Positions 40,732 to 54,680 of a stretch of 64,000 nt of DNA are shown piece after piece. This DNA comes from Macquaria australasica (Eukaryota; Chordata; Actinopteri; Centrarchiformes; Percichthyidae). Under the pieces are notes generated by a model. It was not told the origin of the DNA. It did no database searches and saw only the letters and a list, made by a program, of their open reading frames with translations. Both the position numbers and the translations under genes were made by a program. The stretch is taken from the NCBI GenBank assembly GCA_005408345.1, contig SEMN01000135.1:186001-250000 (forward strand), in the 5' to 3' direction. Each line of letters begins with the position of its first letter. Within the stretch, counting starts at the first letter, position 1.

Positions 40732-42221
40732 GGTTAGTTTATGGAACTTTACCTTCAATATCAGACAACAACTACAAACAGCAGAATAAGTAGGTTGTTT
40801 AATGGGCCTGTGCATTTAAAGATACTGACGCTGCATAGAAATAACCTTAGGTAGGTTTTGTTGAAGTTGTGTTTAATAGGCAGGGGAGAGCCTGTAATTG
40901 GAAAGGAGAGGTTATACTTCACAGGTAGATAATTGTGTGTGTGTGTGTGTGTGTGGCTGGCACGAGTCTTCCTACAACAGTAATTACAGACTCTCATCTC
41001 TCTGGAAGATGATCCAGGAGCACACACACACACACACACACACATGGCTCCTGCCAAAAGACAACACACAGCACTCCCCTCCTAGATGCACCTGAGGAAA
41101 GAATAACTGTCACCAACCATACACATCCTTGCACCTGAGTACACTCATGTGCCAGCAAAAGGCCACAGCACCGTCTGTTCCTGCCACACACGCACACGCA
41201 CACACACACATCCTCTGTCTCACTTCATTTTCCTTTTAATTTTATTCTCAGACTTTGTGCTGTACCATGTTTGCAACAAACATGCATTTTTTATTAGTGA
41301 ATCTCACCAGCAGCTTTAGCGTGATTTAAGGCTAATATTTAGCCTTTCACAAGCTGTCTAATCCAACTCTTTTTTGACATGCCTTCTCATTTGCGCTTTT
41401 GCATATTGTCAAGGTGATTCATTCTTAACGACACACACTCATACTTTAAACAGAACATCATTTTTAAAAGTAACACTATGTAATGGAGCGTTTAATAGCC
41501 ATTTAAAAGTTAGTCTTTATGGAAATATGAAAATCTCCCCACAAACTTTTTTGTTAAATAATACAAGCAAGAACGTTTTGTGATGTTCTGACCCATCTAC
41601 AATGTAGTTGACTAAGCTTGAACAACTAGCACTCCAACGGCTGAATATGCAGCATTTCATTAGCATAGTAACTGACTGTGTTCTGCATTCAGGTCCGTAA
41701 TAGGTAATCGACTCCACTGTGAGATCCACAGCTGTGGAAAGCTGATGAGTTTGACATAAAGGTGTATTTTGTCATGTTGAAAGTCATACAATGTACAACA
41801 GACTATTGTTGAGATGACTTGAGCTTAAAGCCCTGCTATTACTGGTATTTTTCAAAAATTAAGATGACATTTTTCACAACTCCTGTAGCTTTCTGTCACA
41901 AAGTGGATCTTTGCCTCTCCCATCTTTGTTTTCAGCTGTGCTATCATCTGCCACAGAGAGAAAGGGACAGACTGAAGCTCAGTTTGTGCTAACAGAATGA
42001 TGCACTATTTCAGATTTTTATGCAAAATCATACTTAATGCACAGTGTGTAAAATGCAGCTAATTGATGTTAAAATGATACATGCAACACTGGGAAAATGT
42101 GTCTAATATAGTTCTTAATATTTTAAGTCTGTGTCGTGGGCAGATGTGGACTAAAAGCACTACCACTGGCAGGTGAGTAAAAACATGGCAGATGATGTGT
42201 GAGTTGGTGGTGTGTGTTTCC

Positions 42222-42252
<31 letters not shown>

Positions 42253-42445
42253 CAAGTTCATTGTCTCAAGGAGTAAGACGAGCCTTCATACATCATTAAT
42301 ACAAATACACACATGTTTAGCAGGTTGCCACCTCTCCCAGGTGGCACACACACTCATGCGCGCACACATTTGGTGCGTTTAACACCTTGTAAAAACCCCT
42401 GGTGACCCAGAAGAAATCACAGACTGATTGAAGATGGGACAACAG

Positions 42446-42477
42446 GAGGAGGAGGAGGAGGAGGAGGAGGAGGAGAT
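42446..42477. repeat. GGA trinucleotide repeat
   Basis: About ten GGA units (purine strand plus), able to adopt triplex or G-rich structures. The Glu/Leu-rich frames across it are artefacts. Confidence 0.95.
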
Positions 42478-43839
42478 AACATGAAGAGGGAGGAAGACAC
42501 ACCTGTTATTAGCTTTTCTCCAGACGGTCGATCGGACGGAAGTTGGGACGGATGGATCGAAGGAGGGATGATAAGAAGGGTGAGGGGGAGACAGAAGGAG
42601 ATCCTGGGAGAGAAAGAGATAAATTGTCAGGCATTAATAATGGATTGCAGATCCTTAGAGACCATGTTCAGACATTAATAATGGATAAGATTCAGCTGGA
42701 GGGGGCAAGGAAACACCTCAGCAGAATTTACCTGAGGAAAGAGGAACAAGGAAGTACTAGTATGATGCTCCTTTAGAATTTCTTACATGATAATGAATAT
42801 TTCTTTAAAATATTCACCAGTCATTTGCATTATTGTTGCTCTTATGTACACAAAGTCAACGTAGTTGGAGATATCAGCTTCAGAGAAACCCATCCGCTGC
42901 CATTCATTACACTATATAGTAAACAGCTACTTCTACAGACTTAAAAAATGCCTGACCTTAATCCAAAATGAAGTCGTGGTTTGTTTTGGTCAAATATTTT
43001 TCTTATAATATCATGCCTGAGTGTTTTCATACCACTGCCATTTTATGTTACCCTCTATTTCCTAACACCTGACCCTCACAGGAAGAAAGGGAAGTCCCTG
43101 ACAGGAAATAATCCCTCGAAACATACTGCACAACATTTAGGGCAACTTTCTTAGCCATCACAGCAGTTAGTATCATCATCTGTAAAATCGTTGTAGTATT
43201 CAATGCAAAATGAAAAAAGTAACCTAAACCTGTAAATCTAAATAAGATTGGTACTCATTTCAATCAGACGCTTGAAATGAATCTGATTTTAAATGAAAAG
43301 TTGTTTTCAGAGACATGTGGTAACGCTGCAACCCTTAAAAGGACTACAATTCAAGTAAAATTACAGAAAAACAGCTAAATCATTTCCTGAAATATCCCAG
43401 GGGTTGAGTTTAAACATTCCCAATGAGAGTGGTTATATGCCAGATTGAAAATCAGACAAACCAAAAATTCAAAATTTTCTGCATGAGAGGAGCAACAAGG
43501 AGAGGGTGCAAGCTAACTATCACTTACAAAAGCCCTTGCGCACCCCCCCCCACACACACACACACACAAAGATGTGAGACAAAAAATACAGATGCTTTTA
43601 TACACATGCACGCACATATTGATGCACACTTACAGAGAGATATGCACACTAAAACACACAAATTATCACACAGAGTCTGGTGTACTGCCAGTTCTTGATG
43701 ACACTAAGAGGGGAGAAAGAGGGAGAGAGTGCACACACACACACTTTCCATCGCATTGTCCTGCTCCCTCTCTTCCTCTATGTCTGTTACATCCTCTCAT
43801 CTTTATTTCACACACTCGCTCCCTCTTTTTGTATCTACA

Positions 43840-43853
43840 CACACACACACACA

Positions 43854-43913
<60 letters not shown>
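43840..43913. repeat. CA microsatellite
   Basis: A (CA) run with a single interruption (caga) near 43853, then pure to 43913. Long Thr-His and Cys-Val frames on both strands are shadows of it. Confidence 0.97.
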
Positions 43914-43915
<2 letters not shown>

Positions 43916-44332
43916 CAAATGAGCAGCACACTTAAACTAAATGGGTGGCCTGATGGTGAATCACTGTCATTTAGCAACAAAGACCTCAGCTTGTTGTCCC
44001 TTCATCCCCCCTCTCTCACTTCATCTGACACACACACATACACACACACCTATACACATATCAACACACGTATTCCACATTCACATCTACTATCGCACAC
44101 GTGTGCATGCGCAAAACACACACACACACCGTATGGGTGTATAATTACAGTGAGTGAAGCAGCACTAAGGAATAATTACAGAGGCTGGTTGCTGTTGTTG
44201 TTGTTTCCAACAAATAAACCAGTACACAAACAAGATGGAGGGGTGAGCGGCAGGTCAAGCCATCTCTGTGATGATGCTGTAATACAGCGCCATCTCCCAT
44301 GTCTGGATGTGTTCTCTTCCACTCTCTCTTTC

Positions 44333-44780
44333 TACCCTGTATGGACAAAAGTGTGTTGACGCCTAAACATTGCACCCATGTGTGATTGTTGAGCATCTCA
44401 TTCCAAAACCATGGGCATTAATCTGCTGCTACAACAGCCTCCACTCTTCTGGGAAGACTTTTCCACAAGATTTTGGAACATGGCTGCAGGGATTTGCTCT
44501 CATTCAGCCTCAAGAGCATTAGTGAGGTCCGGCACTGATGTTGGGTGAAAAGGCCTGGCTCGCAATCGGCGTTCCAGTTCATCCCAAAGGTGTTGGATGG
44601 GGTTGAGGTCAGGGACATTGTCATGTTGAAACAGGAAAGGGCCTTCCCCAAACTGCTGCCACAAAGTTGGACACACAAAATATAATTGCATGCTGAAGCA
44701 TTAAGTTTTCTAGCAGAGCCCAAACCATGAAAAACAGCCCCAGATCAGGGGTGTCCACATACTTTTAGCCATATAGTATA
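44333..44780 (-). mobile_element. Internally deleted Tc1-like element (MITE-like, 448 bp)
   Basis: The left end (taccctgtatggacaaaagt at 44333) and the right end (ggtgtccacatacttttagc..atatagtata, ending 44780) are inverted repeats of the common fish Tc1-type terminus. The minus strand encodes a remnant of a DDE transposase C-terminal part: 'FGEGPFLFQHDNVPDLN' then 'PIQHLWDELERRLRARPF' at about 44500-44660. The segment between 'QHDN' and 'DLNP' is deleted, the catalytic N-terminal half is missing and stops are present, so it cannot transpose by itself. TA target sites are expected at the ends. Confidence 0.9.
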
Positions 44781-47700
44781 TTTCTTTTTTTTAATTACTT
44801 AGCTATTTCTCTCCTTTTCACTGCTTTTTAATTCCTTCAAAGTCCCAAAGTCCTCTATCTCTATCCACCACTCTAACTCTTTTTCTCTCTCTCCACACAC
44901 ACACACACACACACACACACAGTGCCCAGGCAGTCACCTGTGCTGAAAGGTAAATGGAGTGTGAGGTTTTACTGGTGCTGTGATTGCGGGGTACGGCTCA
45001 GGAGGAAATAAGTGTTTGGTTTGTTTATGTGCTATCAGACAGCAGGTGGCGGAGTCAGCACACCGCCTCTTGACCTGCACTGGGGAGAGGGGAGGATTGA
45101 GGTGTAGGCAGGGGAGGTGGGTGGGTGGGGTGGTACTCACAAAACTTAAGTCTAAACATTTCTCACAAATTATTCTGACAAGAGGGAAAATGTTTACAGG
45201 GGAGCTGATGGTGGAAACATCAGCAAATACTGTTAACGTACATGTTCAAAAATGACTATATTTTCTCAACAAAAAGTGAATGTTATAGGAACATCACAGT
45301 GCTGATATTAACAAATAAGTATGAGTTTGTCCATGTGAGTGTAAATGCTGTTTGTGTGTCTCTTGCATGTCCATCAGTATCTGGTAAAGCCTGTGTGTGA
45401 GTGTAGGGGAGGTGCGAGGTGCGAGGCTGTGAGGGTGAGGGTTATCCCACTGCGTCAGAGAGAAAGAAGAAAAAGAGGGAGGGAGCGCTCTTGCATGTAG
45501 AAAAAAAAGGAGAGATGAAAAATGGACGATAAACGAGTGGCTTTGTTCTCCTGAAGGGCTGGGTTCACCGGCAAATGAAGTGCTAACTCTTACCGGGAAA
45601 TCACAGCTTGGCACAGGTTTCTGTCTTTCATTTGTTTGCATTCTCTCTCTTTATTCCCGCTCCTAACCCTCAGAGTTTTTATCGCTTTATCAATCTTTCA
45701 CTTTTTCTGGCTCATTCTGTCCCTTTTCTATTGTTACTCATTTATTTTTGACTCATTTTTTCTCTTTTTTATTTACCTCCACATCAGCTTACTTGTTTCA
45801 GCTTTTCTTTCCATCTCTGTCTATAGTATATCCCTAGTAATCTGCATATGACCAATCAACTGTGGCCTTACTTCCATCCCTATTTCACTCTTGCTATTCA
45901 AGCATGTACTGATCATTAAATCCCTCTGTCCCTCACACATGTAAACACATACTTATACACATACTGCCGGCTTTTCGCCCTCTCTGTCCTTCAAATCCAT
46001 CCATCCATCCATTCTTCCTTCTCTGTGTCCCTCCCTCCTTCCTCCCTGTTCTTCATCAATCTATGCTTCCATGTCCTGTTGGAACAAGTGGGGTGTCCAC
46101 TGATTTACCGCACAAAGAGTGAGACCGGGACACTTTGGACAGTGACTGATGGAACAAGAGATAGTGACGAAATTAGAAAAAAAGGCAAAAGAAGAGACAG
46201 ATTCATTTGTATAAAAAGAAAGACACGGTGACAACAAAAAGACTACAAAAATCATTGCGTGGCCTTACATTTAGAGGGAAACTTTTTCCATTCAACATGC
46301 TGCATGTAGAAATACAGTGTCAATGACTACCGTGAGTGCTTTGGAGACAGGACTTTGGAGAAGGATCAGCAGCTCTTCACACATTGTACTTTGAGTGCCA
46401 ACAAGTATGGGGAAATGGGAAATCAGGAAATAAGTGAGTTTTCCAAATACTGGAGAAACACCAGCAGTACCAACATCATTGGTATAAGATCAAGGCAATC
46501 AATCCTCATAATTAAAATAAGATACAGCACTAGCCCTGCCAAGCCAGACTCTTATTTAGGGATGCAGCAATCCGCCGTCAGAGTACCAATCCAATACCTG
46601 GCATATAGCAAGAAGTAAGGCAATATTGTGTACCAGGGATGCTGTGTCACTAAACATTAAATAGGTGACCCTCTGTGAGTGAATGATTGGGATAATGGAA
46701 ACACTAAATTAAACTAAAAATCATATTTTATGTGGATCACGTCTGACCTAAAAAGATCAGTGCATTTTTAGCCTTATTCTGGAAAACATCCAAGCACTGA
46801 GAAGTGACTCAGCCCAGTTAGATACACTGTATGTCCCAGACCAATCAGCAAACAGTGGGAAGTGTTTGGATAACAATGTGACTGAACCCTTTAGAAACCC
46901 CCAAAACCTTGTTAATAATCAAAACTATATTATATATTATTATATTATTATAGATACAGTAAACCAGTTAAAGAGAAATTTTATAATATTTCCAGAATAG
47001 ATATTTTGTCAGGTGTAGAAAGGGTTCATGTTGATGTCTGAGTGAAAGACAGAAATGTAGGTCATGTGTTGTACAGCCCACTTGAAACAACATTTGAATT
47101 TCATCCACACATCTACCAGATCACAATGAGAGAAGCAGAACTGTTGGCTGGTTTTGCTTCCAACATATGACAATTATTTTGACACTGATGTTTAACGTAG
47201 AGTTTCAAATTAAATGGAAAACTTAGTTACAATAAATATCTCCAATCACAGTGATATAATTACACGTGTTAACAGGAAAGTAGATCGAGAAGGAGAGATG
47301 GTTGTAGTTTGCTGCTTTGCCTTTTAAAACCAGCTTGTACTCCCACACTTCTCAAAACGTTGACTCATTGAAATAACCACGGTGCCGTCAGTGATGCCGT
47401 TAATTATGAGCAATGTACTGTTACGATTATTATTACAGAAATTGTATCACAAAGATTGTAACTAAATAAAATAAAGGTGTGAACGACATTGCACTGAAAC
47501 ATTAAATACAGAAATAATTTTCTTTGCAGTAAAATAAAATACTGCAGTAAGGATGTTGGCAATTATGTGATCATTAGAGTCACGGTCTTAAATACATTCC
47601 TTCTAGACATGTTTACTTCAGCTAGACTGAGCTTTACCATTTAATTACACTGTTACCTTAGCTCGTGTGTGTATATGCACATGTGCACGCATGCCACTTG

Positions 47701-50700
47701 GTGTGTGTATGTCTGTATGTGAATGTGTCTCTGTGTTTAATACCCTAACAACCTTATTACTTGCCATGTTTTTACCTTAAACTTCTTGGTTAAATGGGAG
47801 CACGACTCGGCTTTAGATCAGCCCCAGGCGTTTCCTCACGTGCCCAGTTAAAGGGGCGGGAGGTAAAACTCTGTAATTCAATTTCAATTAAAGGAGAGAA
47901 GAAGAGGAAGCTTTAATTGATTGTCGTTATGCCAGAGCTGTGTGTGTGTGTGTGTGAGAGAGAGTCAGGCTGACTGTAGACACACACACAGATGTCCTAC
48001 TTTCTCCTTGCTTGATTATACTCAGCTTGTTTCCAGTCTATGCTGGGGAAGCATGGGGAGGGTCAATACTTACAAAGGCTTTTTCAGGCAGTTTTCAGAC
48101 TAGCACTGTATTGTATTTATAATATTATTACATGAAATGAGTGAAAAAAATGTTAATTATATTTTATTATTTCTGTTTGTGTCAATATATTTCGATATTA
48201 AGCTTTCAATTGAGTTGTATTTACTATATTACTAAAAGTTGGTTATGTACATCAGATAAAAATATGCTCAAAGGTTAATCCATTTTTTATCTTTTGTGAT
48301 TTTTATTAAAAGAAACAAGTCAACAAACTCAATAAAAACTGTTTGTTTAAGCTACTTTCACTGTCCAAAGCTTATTCTAATGTGCCAGAGGCTATCATTA
48401 TAATACCCCTTGCAAACATGGCAACATTATTACACTGAGCAGAGTTTGATCCCCAAAGTGATGGCGACTCAAAAACGTCCTGAAAGTCTGCCTGTCACAT
48501 TGTGTACAAAGCGACACGGGTCAATGAGTAGACGTTAAAAAAAAAAAAAGAGAGAAAGAGAAAAACCCACAGAACTGCTTTTACCAAGTTTGTTTTTGCT
48601 CTTTTTATCCTTTGTTTGTTTGCTTGCATTATTTGTGTTGGGATTTTTTATTCGGCGTCTCCTCGTCCCTTGTTGGGCTTTTTTTTGTTTTGTTTTTTGG
48701 CTCGGCTACAAGGCGTTAATGAAAGCATTTCAAGCAAACATGTTGATTTTTGTTTCCATGGGGATCCAGAAGGCCCAACAATGTCACAGAGGCTTCGGCC
48801 AACAGACTGGTGGAAAACACGGCTGCCTTTTTCCCTCTTTTATTCACATTGTGTCCCTCTGTTTCTCCTCAACTCTCCATCTCTGTTGCATCTTCTTTTC
48901 CACTCTACTACTTCTCTCTCTTTCTTTGTTAATCACTCTTAATATTTCTTTACGTTTCTCTAACTCTGCCCACTCTGTTTTCCCTCCTCCATCTTTTAAA
49001 GCAGCCCTTCAGCTCCGTTTCTCTCTCTTTCTCTGCCACTTTTCTCTCTTTTCTCCTCTTTCCCTTTCTGTCTCTGACCCTCTCCATTCTGCTCACTGCC
49101 TTTCTTCCTTTGTTGTCGTCTATGTGTGAAGAGCTGTGATAAATAAAGACAAACACATCAGTATGTGTTTGTGTGTGTGCGTTTGAGAGATGGACGCCAG
49201 CTCTCTGATAGCATTGTTAGCCTCTCCACCTCTCCTCACTCCACTGCACATCCGGCTACAGGCTTTCTTCCCCCCTCTCCATCCATCCAGGCCCCAAGCC
49301 AGGAAGGCGGCTTCAGGGCCAAGTCAGGCCAGGACGGAGGCTTCATTGTGGGGATGCAGGGGGCGTCGGTGTTAGAGGATGAGGACCAGGGATCCAGGCC
49401 AAGCCCCAGACCCAAGACCCTGATGTGGCTTGCCAGCCGGCCCGCTAAAGGACCTTCGTGGCTGGGCACAACATCAGGGCAAGAGGGGAGATGGAGGCTG
49501 GAGGTCTCAGCAGCGGTAATGGCAGTGGCTAGATTAAGACCTTCTCTTAGAATCAGCACAATGGAGGAGGTCTACAGCGGAGCTACACGCACACACACAG
49601 GCGTACACACATACACACTGCCTCTATTCAGCTCCATCAGAGGCAGAAAAGCATGAATAAATACATGAGCAGTGTAGAGCTCCATAGGACTGATAAAAAG
49701 AAAGAAAAACACACATGAATTACAGGAACTGAAAGAAAGAATGGTAAATTGAAAAAAGGGAACAGATGAATAATTTTGAAGGTTTTGTACTACAGTAATT
49801 GTGATGGGAGAAAAAAAAAAAAGGGGGGGGGGGGCTGATGAATTATGAAAATCCTCCAAGTCCCTGAGCTCAGGAAATGGAATAATTAGGAAAAGTTAAA
49901 GAGCCAAGTTTGGAAATGAATGGCGGAAATGAACTTTCAGAGGCCTCTGAGTTATTGTGCAAGTTATATCAGGTTCACAGTTGTGACAGTGTTGGCCTGG
50001 TTGCACTGTTACAGTGACAGCGAGCAACCACTTTTGGTTCTTCAAAGACAACTGATCAGATGCTAAAGTGTGGATGCAATTATTTATGACAACTAAATCA
50101 AATCAATATCAAACAGACTGTGGCTGCTACTACTAATACCACAACTAACACCAAATCTATCACATCTTCTGCTATAGCTGATACGACTCATTATTTCTAC
50201 CACAGCTCTTCCCTAACATCTAATACCATCACCACTGCTACAACTAATAGAATGCCCATTAAAACCACTACTACTATTATAAGTATTACAACTAGTATTA
50301 CATTTACATCTACTATTCTTACCTGCCCCACTATTGCAGCTCCCTGTTTAGATCTACAAAGTGTCACTTCCAACACCAGACTGGACTAAAGTCACAGTTG
50401 CTGAAATCCCAAAATGTAATTGCAGGTGCAAAATAGTTTCATGTGAACATAATTTGTTCAAACCTGCCTTCTGCAAGTATCTGAGGTGAGAAACAAGCCA
50501 TGAAGTTGTGGGATCCAGCTTTCTTTAGTTAGTTAAAATAGTCAGTTCAGCTGAGCTATAAAATAAAACATCTAGCCAACTCACAGTGAACAGTTTCCAA
50601 TGAAAGTGCTTTCTACAAAACGAACAATCCCTGAAAACTGTTGTGAACTGTGAAGAAAGGCTGTGAGGCAGAAACCTCAGAGGTGGATATGTCAAAACAT

Positions 50701-53700
50701 GGGCGAATAAAATCATCTGCATGGCTAAATACCACTGGAGGAAAGTGAGAAAATATTTGTGTCATAACATTTGGATGGACCGACTCTTTAAAGGGAATTA
50801 CGGAGTTTGAAGAGATGGAAAGTCATGTCATCCTTTAACAGCTCAGTGTACAACCAATGAAACATTTTTATTAAGTGTTCCAAAGACTTTCAAGGCCAGT
50901 TTTGGTTTGTTTTGATAGTTGGCATGGTATTCTATTTACACAGTCAACATGGGCAAAATCATTGAACCAGCGTGTCTATAACTGGTGCAAAATGGATTTT
51001 AAAATCACACATCTGCACTAAAGAACACTTTCAGCCTTATGTTTGGAAGACCTGGACAACTTGTACTGTAAGCCAACATGATTCACACATTTGCGTTTTC
51101 CAACACAAGGTGGGCATTCAGGTGATGCACAAACACATAAGAGATTCTTCAAAACATACTAATAAAATGTAGGATAATATTAAGACTCTGGACTTGATTA
51201 AAAACCAAAAACAGATCATTTCACAGAAACTCTCTCCAGTTGTTACATTATCCAGAGCATTGCACACCTCAATACCCTTACCTAATTTGTTCACACAATA
51301 TGCACCAATTTTCAGTTTCTTTTTACACATTATTCAAGGCATTATGAGAGTGGCAGGAGAAAGGAAAGCTGAGAAAAGCAAGCAGAAGAGAGAAGAGAGA
51401 AGATGATGAGTATTAAAGTTCACAAAGTATAAATAAACCCATGAGGACACGGTGCCTTCCCAGCGCAGCACACTGTGTGTTGCTTTATTGAGTACTGTTC
51501 ATTTTTCTTTGTGGCAGCTAATGTCCATGTTTTGGGCCACAGAGGAGAGTAGAGGAGCCTAGATACCTGTAATATCTGCAATAAGACCTTTTTACCACCT
51601 CTTACCTCTTCACCTATACTATATGGTACTTCTGTAGTCAAAGTGTGTGTGTGTGTGTGTGTGTGTTTGCGTCACAGCTCTCAGAAAGGACCCTGGGACC
51701 CTCCTCGACAGCGAGAGCTTTTAGCTCTTCTTCGCTAATGTCCTGAATAATGGCATCTTGATGGAGAGAGAGTAGACGGAAAAGAGAAAGAGGGGGAAGA
51801 GAGAAAGGGGGAGAAAAAGAGACAGAGAGAAAAAGAGGGGGGGGGGGTGGAGAAAAAGACAGAAAGAGAAACCTCTGCATCCATCTGTCTCTACCTCCAG
51901 ACCTCCATCAGTAGCAGGCCTATCATTATTCCCTCTCTCTGCCTTTCTATTTTCATTATTCCCTTTTTGTTCCTTTTGTTCAGCATGATGATCCGCAGAG
52001 ATTTTACTTGCTCTTGCAAAAAGACACATCCCAGTGTGTGTGTGTGTGTGTGTGCGCGCATGTCCATCCCAATGTAAGGAGTCCTCATGTGACATGCCAA
52101 CCTTTTAGCAAAATAAACTTTTGATGACACTGAAGCATTACGAGGAAGAAAAGGGAATATGCTGTTTTTAGCAACATTAGCTGAAGCCACTACGCAAGTC
52201 CTTCAAGATGCAGCACCACTAATGGTGATGGTGACTCCAACAAAAACCCCAACTCTACTGAAGTCCAGTAAAAAAAGTTTGAAGTTTTCTGTTGATATGC
52301 CAAGTTAGATTTTTCCCTCCAAACACATCTTAGATCTCAATATTTTATTTTGCGTCTCGTAATGTGTCTTGGATATGATTTTAAATGTTATATTACATTT
52401 AAGAGAAGTACATTTTGGTGGCCCAAAATTTAGATTTTCTGACTTGCCAGTAAGACATAGCCAAATTAACCCTAACCCTCTGTACCAAAATAATCGTTAA
52501 GAGACGTAGATCTGACGTCACTGATGCTACGTGAGTTTCTTCTTCAGTCTATGGTTGAAACAGAAAAGGGGAACTGGGATAAAGCGGTTTAAGAATTACA
52601 AGAAAAAAGCGGTTCCTGTTTTGTACCACAAAGAAAGCTGCTGATCTTCTCAGACTTTGTCTCGTGTACAATACCTGTCTCAAATGTCCAATTTACTCAC
52701 TCGTCATGTTAAAATGCTATATGATGAACCTTTAAACTGCCTGAAAATAAGATTCATTCACTTTCTGTTGTTTCAAGTCTGTTCCCACTGGTCCAACCGA
52801 TGTTTAGAATATATGCGACCACAGAACTGTAAAAGTGTCAAACCAATGATGTGTAAACTATGAAAGACTTTCACTTGCATTGCTGAATAAATCACAAAGC
52901 TAGCTCGAGTCCAGTATACAGTAACATTTTGCTAGTTACTCCTGACATTTGTATCACACACTCAAAAGGACAAAGTATTTGAGAATAATGTTCTCGATTT
53001 CAAAGCGACTTCAGGTGTTATTTTCATCCCTTTCCTGCCTTTTCTCTTGTGGGTAAACGGTTCCCGCTCCGTCACTATGGACGAGAGTGTGAGCCAAACC
53101 TGAGGTGCATTGTGCTGTTTGACTTGTTTGGATAGTCAGTTTGGCTCTTTGGTTAAACCCTGTAATATTAGCAGCGGGTGGTTGATTAAAAACCTCACTG
53201 TTGGTATTTGGGTTGTAAGGTAACTCTGGGATGTTCAGCTGCACTGAGTAAACTGTAGGGACAGTTCAGGGTGACTGGCCATGACCGAAACACACACAGA
53301 AAACACACTAACAATCCCACACTTTCTCTTTCTCACACAGTTTCCACCTTCTTCTCTGTTTCACAAACGCAGGCACACACATTCTCTCTCTTCTCTGTGT
53401 GTGTGTGTGTGTGCATGACTCTCTCATTCACTGAGTAACACACTCTCTCTCTCTCTGTCTCTCTCACACAAACACTAGTGGGGGTCATCGCCACATCAGG
53501 CAAGTAAACACAGGGAGGTCAACCAGTTAAACATTAATACAGTTATTTTCTGCTCATGAAAACAACAAAATATTTTCAGTATCTGTCCATCATAGTTTCA
53601 AGTAAGTGAAATGAGACATTTTCTTTTGAGATTTGTTTTTACATCCTGCATTGGTCTTTATGGCTGTGAAATAACAACACCACTCTTGAGAAAAGGCCAT

Positions 53701-54399
53701 GCGCTTATTTCTTTTTTCTGGTGTTTTAAATTTAGCAGCTGCCCTCCTACTCCTTTTTTGCTTTTTTTCTGTAAATTGCCATTATTTCCTTTTTTAAATA
53801 TTGTCTCATTCCTACCATTTTCAGCAGCAAAACTGTCTCGTATGCAAAATTCAACATTGTTCCCTCCTCTTTACAGAGATAAGTCGATTCCTCCCGACAT
53901 CCATACCGCCCCTCCTATTTTGGCCTCACAGTCAGGAAGCTGTTTTTTCCCCCAAAAATATATATTTGAGCAATACTCATTTCATAGAAGTTGGACTTTT
54001 ATTATCTTCTCTAACCGTGCGCATTTTCTCCTCATCCAGCTGTGCGCTCCGTTACAGATGCGCGTCTGCACGCAGATATATATGTAGTTACCAAACTACA
54101 AAATGGCATCGCCCAGGGCTCCGTCGCTCAAATAGGTCACAGCTTTTACAGTGCGTTGTTCAGTGGAAAAAAAAAAAGTTTGTGTGTTGCATTGTGGTTA
54201 AGTTGCCATGTCTGTGCCAACTAATTGGCAAGAGATCATTAGAAAAACTGGGCCTGTTTGCTTCTGCATGCAAGGACAACCTGTGTAGCACGGAACACAC
54301 ATCTGTCTCCTCGGGGGAATTATTTATTGGACATTTCTGGGTTTTAATATTTATCTTTTCTACCAATTAAACCGCAAGGCACAGCTGCAGATCACTTGA
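44781..54399. other. Intergenic sequence, no gene
   Basis: No coding region is supported. It contains CA/GT runs (44893-44921, 47939-47956, 51643-51665, 52036-52054, 53396-53414), an A-then-G homopolymer junction (49809-49834) and pyrimidine tracts (48830-49085). A possible diverged fish repeat beginning 'tttagggatgcagcaatc' lies at about 46556-46800. ACT/ATT-rich low-complexity sequence lies at 50120-50330. The blocks 47330-47500 and 47810-47935 are repeat-free and carry TAAT words, and may be regulatory. Confidence 0.5.
49809..49834. repeat. A-tract joined to G-tract
   Basis: About 13 A are followed by about 12 G (with one junction base pattern), a homopolymer junction prone to sequencing and length error. 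Confidence 0.9.
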
Positions 54400-54680
54400 A
54401 ATTATTTTATAACTTCGTGAAAATGCCGATTATTCCCGTGCGTAATTCAGTTAAGAGGAGAGATGCTGGATAAATGGCACTGCGGTGCACAGCTCTGATC
54501 CTGCTCGTTTGTTAGAGAGGGTCCGCTAATTTTTAATATTGAATAATAATGGAGAAATTCCGCATCCATTTTGAATGACCTCGTTCGAATCAGGAGGAAC
54601 ACAATGCTTCAAGAAAATTGTTTCATCTCAACAACTTTGAATTAGCCTACATATGCGCTTTTATTTATAGTGTTTCTCAT
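54400..54680. promoter_or_regulatory. Candidate prox1-proximal regulatory element
   Basis: A repeat-free, compositionally complex block lies about 1.7-2 kb upstream of the probable prox1 first exon. It has several homeodomain-type words (ctaatttttaatattgaataataatgg region, gaattagcct). No open frame is longer than background. Position beside a developmental gene and complexity suggest a promoter-proximal enhancer. Conservation has not been tested. Confidence 0.3.

Larger units (their letters stand above)
40732..44332. other. Intergenic sequence with simple repeats, no gene
   Basis: GT (40934-40954) and CA (41021-41044) tracts form a small complementary pair. Further repeats are GT at 42214-42245, a GGA trinucleotide run at 42446-42477, a poly-C plus CA run at 43543-43567 and a long CA array at 43840-43913. 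The rest is unique AT-rich sequence without coding signal. Confidence 0.6.

Noticed and set aside
43574..44359. 261-codon plus-strand open frame
   Set aside because: It is built around the CA arrays at 43.7-44.1 kb; Thr-His runs dominate and the end runs into the Tc1-like element.
48590..49129. 179-codon hydrophobic open frame resembling a membrane protein
   Set aside because: It is a T/C-rich tract read as Phe/Leu/Ser, with no conserved motif and competing frames of similar length.
52470..52482. ctaaccct words here and near 11235 and 32770-32860, considered as interstitial telomere repeats
   Set aside because: Only one or two imperfect units are present at each place, which is expected by chance.
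53801..54370. 189-codon open frame close to the prox1 promoter
   Set aside because: No recognisable domain and no splice partners. It overlaps other frames, and the length is possible by chance over 64 kb in six frames.
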